Shown: positions 21,905 through 32,807 of the stretch, one piece after another
How the letters are laid out: every line of letters starts with the position of its first letter
How positions within the stretch are numbered: position 1 is the stretch's first letter
Origin: Lantana camara
Taxonomy: Eukaryota > Streptophyta > Magnoliopsida > Lamiales > Verbenaceae
Length of the DNA stretch: 64,000 nucleotides
Reading direction: 5' to 3'
NCBI GenBank assembly: GCA_037501455.1
Contig: CM074861.1
Location: 94,341,001-94,405,000 of the forward strand
Translations under genes and position numbers: made by a program
The notes under the pieces: model-generated
What the model was told of the DNA's origin: nothing
The model's input: the letters and a program-made list of their open reading frames with translations, nothing else
The model's database searches: none

Positions 21905-24900
21905 TGTAACGCCCCAGTTTTTCGGTTATAATAATGTGACGTATTTGTTTATAAATTGCGCAATTTAATTATTTAATTATATGATTTATTGTTTATAAGT
22001 GTTTATATTTGATTTAAACTATAGACTATGGTTATCTTAATTAATTCATTTTATTTTACTTTGATATTTAGTGTTTAATTTCTTAATTAAGGTTTCGTGT
22101 CACCTTAACTATTTCGGTAATTTCGTTAATTAATTTCAACATGTTATTAGTTGGTTTTAATTTAATTAATATGGAACTTAAGTTTTAGTAATTAATTTGT
22201 AACAATATGAATTCGTTCTTGCGCATGAGTGCTCTATTCGTGCTTCGTTCTTATATGTAATGATATCGAAATGTCGTGGGAATTTAGTATGTCGTATATA
22301 TGTGTGTTATGGACATGTCTATGTGCTCGGTTTATGTTTTCGGATTCATTTGACGCGTTAACGAATTTAATTTTGATTGTGGAACCAAATCGGGGGCTAA
22401 CTAGCAATTAGCGCACCCTTGGATCCGTACGTGATATCTTGAGCTCGGGAATTCGGATTCGAATTCTGACACCTCCGTTGCCTTCGTATCGACGATTCGG
22501 AGACAATGGAACAAGCCTCATACCTTTTTGAGATCATTAAGACCTCCGAAATCCAACCGTAACGGACAACTCGTGCAAGAAGAGCTCCTTTTGGTTGACT
22601 AGTCTTCATGGTGGGACCCTTAACACTCCCCTAACCTAACCATACCTTAACCATGACTCTTGTACCTTGAGTTAACCCCTTTCTCTTCCCTTTTAGCTGC
22701 AAAAACCGAACCAAACCCTCATTTTTCTGCAGCAACTGAACGAGAGAGAGAAGAAGAGGAGAAGAGAGGAAACCCTTGGCCATTTTTGTGGTTTTGGAGC
22801 TCAAACCACCACCTTTCTCTCTCAAATCTTTAAGGTATGAATATTTATGTCTTATCTACTCTATTATACTTGATTTCATCTCCTTACATCATGATTTGGA
22901 TCAGATTTGGTTAGGGTTTGGGCTAAGAGCATGAATAGGGTTTTTGGGGAAATTTGCTCTTATGATCTTGTTTGCTTGTGTAGCTGATTTTCTTGCTTAT
23001 ACATGATCATATGAACTTGTGTCTTGACCCATTTCTTTCCTAACTGATAGTATATGATATTAGGAGGATTTTATCTCTTGACCCTTTGATGAAATTATGA
23101 GTTATGGAGCTTCAAACTTGGTGATCAAATTGATTCCCCTGTTTTTCGAACTGCTATGTAAAATTTTGTGTTGTTGCTTGATTAAATGGTCTCCATTTCG
23201 TGTGAAATTGCATGGAGTTGATGTACACTCATTGTTCTATATGTTAGCATTCATGTTTCAAGTATTTGGATCCATTTGAAGCCTCAAAACCGCAAGACAT
23301 GGCCTGTTCTTATGCATGATCTTTGACAGACTTGTTGCTGTTGCGTTTTGTAACTTGTGGGTCATTCTAATGTGCTTTAAATTGTACCATTTTGCATATA
23401 TATGATGTATATTAGTTTTTTAGTATGTTAGCATGCTTTCCCCAAAGTTTCAGATCCAAATTCAAGCCCTAAGTACTTGATCAAGGCATGATTGAACAAT
23501 TGAGCTTTTAAGTGCGATTTTGGCGACCCAGTTTTGTTGCATGGATTCGATGATCTTAACGTGTGATTTAACCTTGTAAATCTAAATGAAAAATGTTCAT
23601 AACATGCCAAATATGTTGTATATTAAGTTTCATAGCATTTGGAGTTGATTTGGTATGCTTTTGGATTGATTTGGTATGAGATCAGTTTTGCCGGAAAACT
23701 CTGTGAACGCCTCAAGTTCTGTACCGTGACACCCCCGTGTCTCATTTACACATAAGTGAGAGACACGGGCGTGTCACACCTTCTGGGAAGCTCTGTACTG
23801 AGCCACGGTCGTGGCTCAGTTTGGCTAGGGTTGGTGACACCCCCGTGTCCCTTCCCCTGCGCAGTCCGTGTTGCTTCCTTTTCGGTTTTTGATTTGTTTC
23901 ACCTCTTGAATGGCTTTATCTCCTTTTGTGTTGAACTATGAACTTGTTTTCCTTTATGTTGGGAGCATTATGGTGTAATTTCATGGTATTTGGATGAGTT
24001 ATAGGTATGCTTTTGCTTATTTCCGTTTATGTGTGTTTATATGTCGTTTTTGAATTGCGAAACTCATTTTCTATATCATATGATTTCTCCTTGTTGTCAA
24101 ACCTGGGAAATATGCTATCTTATGTAATATGAAGTATGTGGGAGCATTATGGGAGAGCTTGAACATGTTCTATGCTCCTATTTGAATTCTTGAATTATTG
24201 GATTGGAAATATGAACTGAATGATAATGAATGAATGAGTGAATGACTTGGATATATGAGTTAAATACCTTAATAATGCACAAGAACATTTTCATGACATG
24301 ATATCATGCTTGAGCATTGCTGTGCGTCTTATGTGGTTCATTAGAGTCTTGAGTCTCACGAACACGTCTTGTTGTCTTTTGTACAGTTTGTCTCCAGGGT
24401 GGAGAGATCTTGTTCAGGCACTTGGTAACTCGTTCCTTGTTTCGTCTTGTGTCAGGTGAGGGTGGTTTTTGTTTTAGCTATGTAACAAACCCTACAACCC
24501 TTATGTGAAAAGCTTTGGCCAAAACCTTATGATTATATATATGGGTTTCAAATGAAGTCATCGAGTAAATTCTTCTGAGTTATACGTATGAGCGTATATA
24601 AGATTAAAAATGGTTTTGTAATGAGGCTATGCTCCAAACCGTGTGTCTTCATACTAGCTACGGATTCGGATGACACGGAGAGGTACGTATATAGCATATG
24701 CCGAGTTACACGGTAAAGTATGATTTCTTATAGTATGTATTGATCGAGTAAACCCTTTTCAAAAGATTTATGAATTATGATATGTACTTATGAATTGATA
24801 TGTTTTGGCGAGTCACATTTCTGATTTATGATTGTACGGGCCCCGGGACTTAGTATATGTGGCTAACCGAGGAAGCAAGGGCTGACGGGGATCCCATATA

Positions 24901-25935
24901 CTAGTTCCAACCAAAATACGGTGATACCGGCCCTCGCTAGGAGTTTTAGCGAAGAATGGGAGCTGAGTGCCTTTGGGGGATTCATGTATCCCCATTGGCC
25001 CATGTATAAACCGGTGGCCGGGTCTTGCAAGCCCGTCCACCACCCGGAGGAAGAAGGTTGGTTAGGATTTATGCCTTTTCTTATGTATATGTTATGATAG
25101 AATTATGCACCGTGCGGGAAGGCCGGGACACGGATTGCCCAAACGCATATGTTATGTTATGATTTATGGTCTGTGTGTATTATGATATATTGCATGATCG
25201 CCTAATCAATATATTAATGATATTTGTCGTACACGGTCGGAGTTTGGTTGGAGATTGTGTACGCTCACTCGCCGAGCCTTATATTTATGTATGATTTATG
25301 AATGTAATGAATTTAATATGAATTAGTCGTAAAGGTCGAGCATTGTCTATCTATTTTCTTGCCCTTTTCGGGAACTAAATTCAAATAAAACCTTGCTCGG
25401 GATTTATGACTTGCATGTGCATGTTTTATATATATGTATCGCTCCTGCTCACTCAGTCTTCTAGAGACTGACCCCTCTCCCTCCCCAATCTTTTAGTGTG
25501 CAGGTTTGATCTTTGGAGTTTCGGGCTAGGCGGAGGTGTTGGAGTTTTTAAGTTGGTCGAGTTAGGTTAGGAGAGTCTTTGCACTCACTCATGTATTGAA
25601 TTTATGTCTGTATCGATTCTATGGTATCATGAACTTGAATATTTATGTAATTGTCATTGAATTGCTTTTACTGGGTTTTGTTATGTTTTAAAAGAGGCCT
25701 GAAGAGCCCAAATTTTACTTATGGTTTGTATGATTGAACTTTGGTTTTACTATGCAATATATTTTGTTGATTGGTTTTCATTGCAGGGTCTAGTTCCGCC
25801 TAGCTTAGGAAGGTTTTTTTTTTTTATGTTTGTCTCCCGTTCGCTAGGGTTTGATACGGGTGCGGATTTACTATTTCGTTACTTGTGTTGAGCCTTAGTG
25901 CGGGGGATGTGGCGCCTCACGTACGGGGTGTTACA
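21905..25935 (+). mobile_element. Solo gypsy LTR, plus orientation (TSD CTATT/CTGTT)
   Basis: It begins TGTAACGCCCCAGTTTTTCGG and ends gtacggggtgttaca. The flanks are ctatt (21900-21904) and ctgtt (25936-25940), a 5-bp duplication with one change. At 4031 bp it is the longest LTR here. It shares the early block agcaattagcgcaccctt (near 22405) with the LTR at 45526, placing those two in one subfamily. A palindrome cluster lies at 23727-23850, and the standard 3' block with tagtgcgggggatgtggc is at 25885-25910. No primer site follows, so it is solo. Confidence 0.87.
23727..23850. repeat. Palindrome cluster, GACACGGGCGTGTC / GAGCCACGG type
   Basis: GACACGGGCGTGTC is at 23762-23775 and TGAGCCACGGTCGTGGCTCA at 23799-23818, flanked on both sides by gtgacacccccgtgtc (near 23727 and 23835). 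Confidence 0.85.
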
Positions 25936-25940
25936 CTGTT

Positions 25941-26589
25941 TGTTTTATTCTTACTTTACCACCAGTTAGCGTGGATTGGTTATTACACAAAGTAGATAAG
26001 AAAGTATCTTATTTTTTCTCCTGGTCCTTGACCAATCACCATGCCTCCCATTCGTATTCTAACTTTTTCTTCATCCTCTTCAATGGTCTCTCTCTCTCTC
26101 TCTCAACAGCAAAGACAAGCTTCGAGGTTTCCCTAGTTCAAACTTAAGCATTCATCTTTCTACATCCTTTAATCCTTCATGATATGAAATATGTTCTTTT
26201 ACTTCTTCTCCTCTTTATTTTGAGGTTCTTTTCTTGGGATTTAAATGTGTGTATGATTTTTGTGTATATGAGCTGTCATGTCTGAGGTTCTTGAAAAATA
26301 CTATTTAGGTTAGAATAAATGATATTAGATATCTCTTATGTATTCAATATGAAGCTTATTGCATTAATTTTTGGTTTGAAGAGTTGGGTAGTTGGAGTTA
26401 TTAAGGCCTCCATTAATAGAGGTTATATCTTTGGTAGTTTTAGGGTGTTAAATATGTTTTGTTGTTTTTTGTAGACCCTAATATGGCATATGAGTGTTAT
26501 ATGATCATTCTCAAACTATTAGATATGTTGTTGTTGTCTTTGGAGGGGTGACATAGCCATTCCATTATCATTTTCTTTAAACCCCTTAT
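25941..26589. other. Intergenic DNA with (TC)n tract
   Basis: No gene was recognised. A TC microsatellite lies at about 26086-26104. The stretch reads like ordinary plant intergenic sequence. Confidence 0.45.
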
Positions 26590-27492
26590 TTTCTGACGCT
26601 CCTAGAACGTGCGAAAAACTTTTGAACTATTTTGTCTCATGACTGTGGGGCATAGGGAGCAGACATTCTATTTTGGCCCCCATGGCAAGGGAACTTCTGA
26701 ACTAATTTATTCCCAGACCTTGGGACTTTGTGGGAAGACTTCCTATCAACATCCCACAGACTTCCTCGGGGTGATGAATGCCTTTGACGTTGAGTCCGAG
26801 CACTGTGACCGCTCGGGAGGGGTTCCCTAGCGGGTGACCCACGAGCATTGGACGATTCGAACGTCGAGCATGTATGGCCGCGAGAGCATTTCCAGCGGGT
26901 GTCTCTGGCTTGGAAGAGATGCACTCGGGGCTTAGGATGCTTCTTGTGACTGAGATGCGAGCGTCCGAGGGGATTGGTAGACAGATCCCGCGCTCATGAC
27001 TTGGGTTGAGGCTCGTAAGTCTGGATCGGAGAGGTGATGAGGGAATGGGCCGGGTCAACTCCACGAGCCCATTACCGTGAGCATTGAAGCTCTGGATCCT
27101 TCAGATCGTGACACGTGTATGGTGTTGAACTTGAAACGTGATTTAGTGGAGTTACGCTTAAGCGTACTATAGAATTTTGAAACCTGAGCCCTGAATTTGA
27201 ATATTTGAGGGTCAAGCTTTTGGAGGGAAGTGACTGTACATCTTCTGTAACGGGTGTCTTCTGACAGGATATTAAATGAGGTCATGTCCACATTAAATGC
27301 TGAGTGGCGGCGTGGACGCGTGTTCCGCTGAGTGGGCGCGTGTTTGTTGGGAGATGTGTGATGGTTACCAAAAGTGGGGGGTTTTCAAGGTGGGAAATGA
27401 TTGCTATTTTGAATCCCAAACCCTAATCACTACAGATTCTCTCCCTATAAATAGGGATTTGGAAGCCTCTTTTCATTCTTTAAGCATTCAAA
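26590..27492 (+). other. GC-richer fragment ending in a TATA promoter; probable LTR piece
   Basis: This block is noticeably richer in G and C than its neighbours and has no convincing protein. Near its right end it carries CTCCCTATAAATAGGGATTTGG (about 27443-27464), a strong plant TATA box, followed by a leader-like pyrimidine-rich stretch. That looks like the U3/R part of an LTR. At 27493 it is joined abruptly to Athila integrase-tail codons, so this is a rearrangement or truncation junction. Confidence 0.45.
27446..27458 (+). promoter_or_regulatory. TATA box of probable LTR promoter
   Basis: cctataaataggg on the plus strand; a similar motif occurs on the minus strand near 11130. Confidence 0.5.
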
Positions 27493-27959
27493 ACCTGTTA
27501 ATATTGAACATACATTATTTGAAGCCATTTTATGTAGGTCTTCCAATGAAAGATATGAATGATTTTAATTGAAGACAAGTTGTGCAACACATCGTCTAGC
27601 CTAGGACATTAAACAAGGGCGCTTTTTGGGAGACAACCCAATTAGTTTTGAATTGCTGCTTTAGTTCTTGTTTCTCATTGTTTCTTGACTAAGGACCTCT
27701 TTTTGTGTTATTTTCAGATTATGGCAGAATAGGTGCCAATAACTGAGGTTGTAAAGGATGTTCGTCCCTTAATCCTCAAGAACCCCTCATAGTTTCAGTA
27801 AATGCATTCAGGAAAGTCGACATGCTCTTACTGTTTCTTTTATTATATATTAAGGATAATATGGAATAAATGTGGGGGAGTTATTTGGGTGGTTTACGAA
27901 ACTTTTGGCTGGTCTACTGTATGAAGCATGCTTTAAATGTCTGTCCTGATTGCATGTTT
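27493..27959 (+). mobile_element. Athila-derived partial internal region, left part
   Basis: The sequence from acctgttaatattgaacata matches 35949 onward and 40598 onward in the two complete units of the array. It starts in the last codons of integrase (ILNIHYLKPFYVGLP..., stop at 27570-27572) and continues into the typical Athila block after pol, gggcgctttttgggagacaa. It continues at 31734 after the MULE. Confidence 0.85.
27950..27959. repeat. MULE target duplication, left
   Basis: TTGCATGTTT here and TTGCACGTTT at 31734-31743: ten bases with one change. The uninterrupted site gattgcatgtttaattgat is preserved at about 41056 (and as gattgcaagttt near 36408). Confidence 0.9.
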
Positions 27960-28184
27960 GGGATAAATACAGTCACCCCCCCATCCTTTGGGGACATGTG
28001 CACTTTCCCCCCCATGCTTCAAATCGGTACACATTGCCCCCTAACCTTTGCAAAATGGAGCACTTTACCCCTTTCTAACAATTTCGGCGGAATATTCCGG
28101 GTATATTCCGAGTGGCATCAGCCACGTGATTTAAGCGTGAGGTTCCCAAGGGTGTTTTCGTCAATTCAGGAAGCATCAGTCATT
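27960..28184 (+). repeat. MULE left terminal inverted repeat
   Basis: About 225 bp, pairing with 31503-31733. The outermost bases are gggataaatacagtcacccc. It is nearly identical to the other arm except for scattered changes and a 6-bp length difference near the gaatattccggg block. Confidence 0.93.
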
Positions 28185-28567
28185 CCCGCCACTCTTGACA
28201 CAACACTATGGTAAAAACCCCCAATTTACATAGGGTTAAAACTAAGGAACAGAGCATTTTGCCCATTCAACTTCTTCTTTCATGTGAATCGATTCATCCC
28301 GCTGAGAATGGAGTGGAGGGTGCGCGAAGATAATGGTGATATACCGCCCGGGAAGAATGCTCCCGCGTACGGTGAGTTAGAGACTTCAAAATTTTTGTTT
28401 TTATTTTGGAAAGATCCGGAATTTTTTGACTGTATGGTGGATGAGATCATTTTTATTTATGCATGTGGTACATAAAACACTATTTTATGGTCTGCGTTGT
28501 GAAAATTGATGAATATTGTCTCCTATGTTGGTGATATGTGAGTTTATTTTAACAATTTTGTGTTTCC

Positions 28568-30160
28568 ATGGCAATAACTGAATTTTTGTATGGGATAGGT
28601 TTTTGTGTAGGTGTAAACTCTGACTTGTTCACCATACGCATGCATTATGGTGGTAAAATTTGTAATTTAGGGTGCAAGGTCTATGTGGGTGGCATATTTG
28701 GACATGTCGACTACTGTAGTGAGGATCTGATCTCAATGATTGAGATTCATGCCATGGCCGAAAAGTTTGGAGTATCAGTGGGGGACACCAATTTCTATTA
28801 TAGCTTTGGTGGGATCAATGAATGTTACTCTGTAAAACTGCTATCAAGAGATGTAGATGCAATGGATTTGGTGAATCATGTTGATGATGAGAGGATGGTT
28901 GGAGTCTTCTGTGATCCAATACCAGTTGAGGAATCTGAGTCTTCTAGTGAAGATGGTGAGGAAACAGGCAAAGTGAACGATCCTTTTGGATTTCTGGGCA
29001 TTCTTGATAATGAGGAGAGCTCAGGGGATGAAGATATAAGACAGAGGATGTATGCCGAGAAAGGTAAAGCTGTTGCTGGAGAAATGAATGATGCACCTGT
29101 TGTAGCTGAAGCTGATCATAATGACCAAAATACAGGGGTAAATGCAGAGTCGTGCAATGAAATTCAAGAGCCTATTGTGGAGCAAGGGAAAGAGCATAAT
29201 GCTTCAAATGCAGAACAAAGTTCATTACCTTCTGAGCCAAATGTAAAGCCAGTTGAACAGGTGGTTGCTGATGAACAAGAACCTCTTCTTGAGGGTGTAA
29301 TTGAAGCAGAGCATGAATGGGGAAGTGATGATGAGCAGTCTTTGGGCGATGACTCTGTCTACTCTGACCAGTTGGTGGACAATGAGCATTTAGGTGATGA
29401 GGAGGTAGTGTTTGAACATGGTGTTAACACAGGTGGTTTAGAAGGATGGTCATTGATTCACAATACAGAGCAGGGGAAAATAAGGAAATCCATCACATCA
29501 GTTAGAAGACATGATGGTTGCAGGGTCTTCAATCCTTTGGTTGACATGGAAAACCCACAGTTTGAGCTGGGCTTGTTATTTGAAGAGACTGAAATACTCA
29601 GAGATGCCATCAGACAACATTCTAGAATCAATGGGAGAGACATAACATGGATTAAGAATGATCCAGATAGAATCAGAGTTGGTTGCAAGGATGAAAAATG
29701 TCCCTGGTTCCTTTTTGCTTCTTTGAAATGTGGAGAGGACACTATGCAAATTAAGACCTTGCATGATCAACATAAGTGTGCAAGAGTTGAGAAGGTATCA
29801 ACTGCTAACTCTAAATGGATTACAGAGAAATACAAGGTCAAAATCAACGGTGATCCCAAGTGGCCAGTCTCTTCTATGGTTACAGTAATACAACATGAGC
29901 AACAACTGCAATTCAGCAGATTTCAAATGTACAGAGCCAAGAAGAAGGTAAAGACATGGGCTGCAGGTACCACAATTGCTCAATATTCTCATTTATACAG
30001 TTATTTAGCTGATGAGTGGCCAACTGTCTTGAAGAAACTACACCCCCCTGTCAAAGAAATATTACCTGGAAGACCAAAACACCAAAAAAGAAGAAAAAGG
30101 ATAGAGGAAATTGCAGAGGAAAGGGCAAAGAAGAAGCTAAAAAGGCTATCTGGAGTTTGA
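28568..30160 (+). pseudogene. MuDR-type transposase, catalytic core deleted, premature stop
   Basis: This 530-residue frame has the N- and C-terminal parts of a plant MuDR transposase. Residues about 20-100 (FTIRMHYGGKICNLGCKVYV...) fit the PB1-like domain at the start of such proteins. Residues 105-320 are an acidic linker. Residues 328-415 are the MuDR DNA-binding zinc domain, with C373, C378, H402 and C404 as likely ligands. The sequence then reads QYSHLYSYLADEW (to 484) and jumps to the post-catalytic tail HPPVKEILPGRPKHQKRRKR. The DDE (MULE) domain and SWIM zinc finger, normally several hundred residues, are absent in frame. It ends at TGA 30158-30160. The first exon may begin elsewhere, because a splice-acceptor-like tgtag lies at 28606-28610. 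Confidence 0.85.
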
Positions 30161-30693
30161 CAGCAGTCTGGACGTTTAGGAAAGCAAGGACTAATTATCA
30201 AATGCAAATTGTGTGGTACTGCAGGCCACAATAAACGAGGTTACAATCAAAACCCCAAGAATCAAAACATCCCAGAGAGATTAGAAGTACCACCGGGACC
30301 ATCAAGATCAAAGAAAAAGGTGAGTGCTAGTTTAAAGTTCATGTGTCGGTATCCAATTCAATTTTTTGATCTTTGCTTTTATATTAGGTCCCAAAGAAGA
30401 GGCCCTCTGCTGCATCTACACAAACATGCTTCGTGCCCACGAAGAGAGTTACCAGAAGTTCAGTGTCACTTCAAACTCAGCAACAAGGTGACCACGTGAT
30501 TACAAGCCAAAGATCAACCACACAACCTGCAAAAAAGCTAACTCCACGCAGGAAGAAAACTGGAGCTTCATCAAACAATGCAAGCACCTCAAAGTCTAAA
30601 CCAAATGCTCCACAAGAACACCAACTAGGAAAACATATGCCTCAAAATTCAAGCCACCTGGACAATCAAAGAAGAAGCTTTACTAGTTGTTGA
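30161..30693 (+). pseudogene. 3' continuation of transposase gene: damaged zinc knuckle and spliced tail
   Basis: The transposase frame continues beyond TGA 30158-30160 without a shift. It encodes CKLCGTAGHNKRGYNQNP, a CX2CX4HX4C knuckle in which the last cysteine is tyrosine. A 68-nt intron is likely at 30320-30387 (AAG|gtgagt...atattag|GTC). It keeps the frame and leads to a basic, serine-, threonine- and glutamine-rich tail ending at 30693. This C-terminal layout (GRPK motif, CCHC knuckle, basic tail) is usual for plant MuDR transposases. The stop and the lost cysteine mean the knuckle is no longer made in working form. Confidence 0.75.
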
Positions 30694-30996
30694 TTGTAAA
30701 TGGTTTTTTTGTCTTTGAGCATGTTGTGTAGATAGATCTTTTGGGTTGGAGAACAGTTTATTCCCATGTTTTTGTCCATAAACCTGTGGTTGTTAGTTTC
30801 CTGCTATACACAAACATGCTTAGTCAATGGCAATGGAATGTCTATTTACATACATACTGATGGCCCAATTTGCATTACAATTTTCATATTCATATCATGG
30901 AAGAGGTACATTACAACAGTAGATACACCAAGCCGATTTAGACTATAAGTCTAAACAAAAAAAGATTGCATCATATCTAAACAAGATACAAATTGC

Positions 30997-31428
30997 CTAC
31001 ATAAAAACCATATAAAACAGAACAGCAATTACAAGAACCCACACAACTAGGGAAACAGGTAAGCCTTTTCCAATCTTTCTTTGCTCATTTTCAACATCAA
31101 TGCCATTCATTCTTTGCTCCTTCTCGGCTTCAAGGCTGTTGATTTTCCTAAGCAACCCTGGTATGATCTGCCTCGAACGCTCGCACATTGGTGGGTCACT
31201 CCAAACGAAGAAATTGCATCCACCTTGAGACTACCAATGTTTGAGAAAGAATGGGAAATTCAGATTTGGGATGAGATGGATTTGAGAAAGAAAATTTTTT
31301 TTTAGTAATGATCTTACCCGAAAATTCTCGCAAGAAATATACCGTCTTCCAGGATTCAAGTCCGTCCACGATGTTCTTTGAACAGCGTGCCTTCCACAGT
31401 AGCAATTGCCATCATCGCCTCTGTCCAT
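30997..31428 (-). CDS. GRF zinc-finger, coiled-coil, tail-anchored protein (2 exons)
   Basis: Exon 1 is 31428-31318 and exon 2 is 31230-30997. The 87-nt intron begins gtaaga and ends ttggtag and is phase 0. The 114-residue product begins MDRGDDGNCYCGRHAVQRTS. It has a GRF-type zinc finger: CYCG, then RTSWTDLNPGRRYISC, then after the splice GGCNFFVWSD, giving the CxC...C...C ligands and the signature GRR. A coiled-coil segment follows (RKINSLEAEKEQRMNG...), then a C-terminal hydrophobic helix (LPVSLVVWVLVIAVLFYMVF) with almost nothing after it, as in tail-anchored membrane proteins. GRF fingers bind single-stranded nucleic acid in known eukaryotic proteins. No stop or frameshift is seen. An ATG-less frame extends 6 codons upstream; the ATG at 31428 is the first usable start. 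Confidence 0.82.
31231..31317 (-). other. Intron of GRF zinc-finger gene
   Basis: 87 nt with GT...AG ends. It is required to join the two halves of the GRF finger in frame. Alternative acceptors 6 nt downstream would break the frame. Confidence 0.75.
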
Positions 31429-31502
31429 GGTTGATGCCTTCTCCAAACTTGAAATGAGAAATTAGGGTACAAGTCTGAAAACATTGAACGACATTAAGGG
31501 GA

Positions 31503-31733
31503 AATGACTGATGCTTCCTGAATTGACGAAAACACCCTTAGGAACCTCACGCTTAAATCACGTGGCTGATGCCACTCGGAATATTCATATACCCGGAATA
31601 TTCCGCCGGAATTGTTAGAAAGGGGTAAAGTGCTCCATTTTGCAAAGGTTAGGGGGCAATGTGCACCGATTTGAAGCATGGGGGGGAAAGTGCACATGCC
31701 CCCAAAGGATGGGGGGGTGGCTGTATTTATCCC
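31503..31733 (-). repeat. MULE right terminal inverted repeat
   Basis: Inverted partner of 27960-28184, ending ggctgtatttatccc. It contains an extra 6 bp (gaatat) relative to the left arm. It lies immediately upstream of the GRF gene on the minus strand. Confidence 0.93.
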
Positions 31734-32807
31734 TTGCACGTTTAATTGATAGTCCTGTTCTCTTTTATCATTGTCTTGATTAGTTTTGTTAGTTTGTTGG
31801 TTAATGAGTTAGTCCTTAGCTCTTTTTGTGTAGTTTGTGCAGTTTTTGCGGCTAGAATCTAACCATGTGCAACATGTTTTGATTTGAGAATTTTTGAACA
31901 TTAAAAATAGGTTGAAATAACATGAATTTCCATAACCGATTCCTGGAGTTGAAGAAACCTGTAGTTTTTGACTTAGCTAGAAAATGTTTTTGAATTTGGA
32001 TTAATAGATGATAACTAAAATTGCATGCAATAAATTGGACCTTCATGTATGAAAAAAGTATGCTACTTTTGACGGTTTAAATGTAGAAATTAAATGTTGT
32101 TAAATGTTGATGAGGGTTTATGAATGAGGCTGTAAAAATAATAAGTTTGATGCACTCCGTTGTTCATTCAAAGCGAGTGATTATGAGTGAGGATTCAACC
32201 ACCTAAGTGGCTGTTGGAGATCGAAATACATCAAAAATGATCACAGTAAAAGGAAATTCAAATTGCTTAAACGTTTTATCCCAACACCTTAGGCAGTTCA
32301 ACAAAGCTTGTTTAACTCCACTGGTCACCGTGGAAATGACAAATTGAATTTATAAAGCCAAAAACAAATTAATCTCGGTATAACTGGTGACTATGAGTGA
32401 TGTATAAAGTGCAGCCTAGGGATAGTCATGAAATACCAAAGCTGTATCATGACACCCGAAATAGGCAATGCAAAGAGTTTTGTCATAAATGAATTAAAAC
32501 CCTCACTTTTATCTTTTGAATTGTTAGACAGTTTTAAGGGACACTTTTGATCACATGATTTAATGGCTTATCTGGTAAATGTGGATGCTTAATTGAACTC
32601 TAAATTCCTGAACATTCTCTAGCAATTAAATACTTAGAATTTGTCCTTTCCATTTTGATAGGTAGTGGATACTTGTTATGATACTCATTTTAGTGTTCAA
32701 ACTTCCTCATTGATAAATTGTGGGGCTGTAGTGGTTAAGGGATAACCTTGCTTGAAGTCTAGTTGCAATTTGCTTGAGGGTAAGCAAAGTCCAAGTGTGG
32801 GGCGATT
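31734..32807 (+). mobile_element. Athila-derived partial internal region, right part
   Basis: Collinear with 36414-37477 and 41056-42130: a long non-coding 3' region ending in the purine tract aagtgtggggcg directly before LTR 1 (32793-32807). Confidence 0.88.

Larger units (their letters stand above)
27960..31733. mobile_element. MULE transposon, 3774 bp, carrying two convergent genes
   Basis: It is bounded by long terminal inverted repeats (27960-28184 and 31503-31733) starting gggataaatacag and by a 10-bp target duplication. It sits in the 3' untranslated part of an Athila remnant; two related Athila units in the window show the empty site. It carries a rightward MuDR-type transposase gene without its catalytic domain (28568-30693) and a leftward GRF-zinc-finger gene (31428-30997). 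Both are oriented away from the inverted repeats and toward each other, so each repeat probably acts as a promoter. Without a catalytic domain it is non-autonomous. Confidence 0.93.

Noticed and set aside
24813..25043. 76-codon minus-strand frame
   Set aside because: Lies over a conserved LTR block that appears in the same orientation in other LTRs without a conserved frame.
27297..27572. 91-codon frame spanning the TATA box and Athila junction
   Set aside because: It crosses a rearrangement junction and a promoter; only the final part is real, as an integrase tail remnant.
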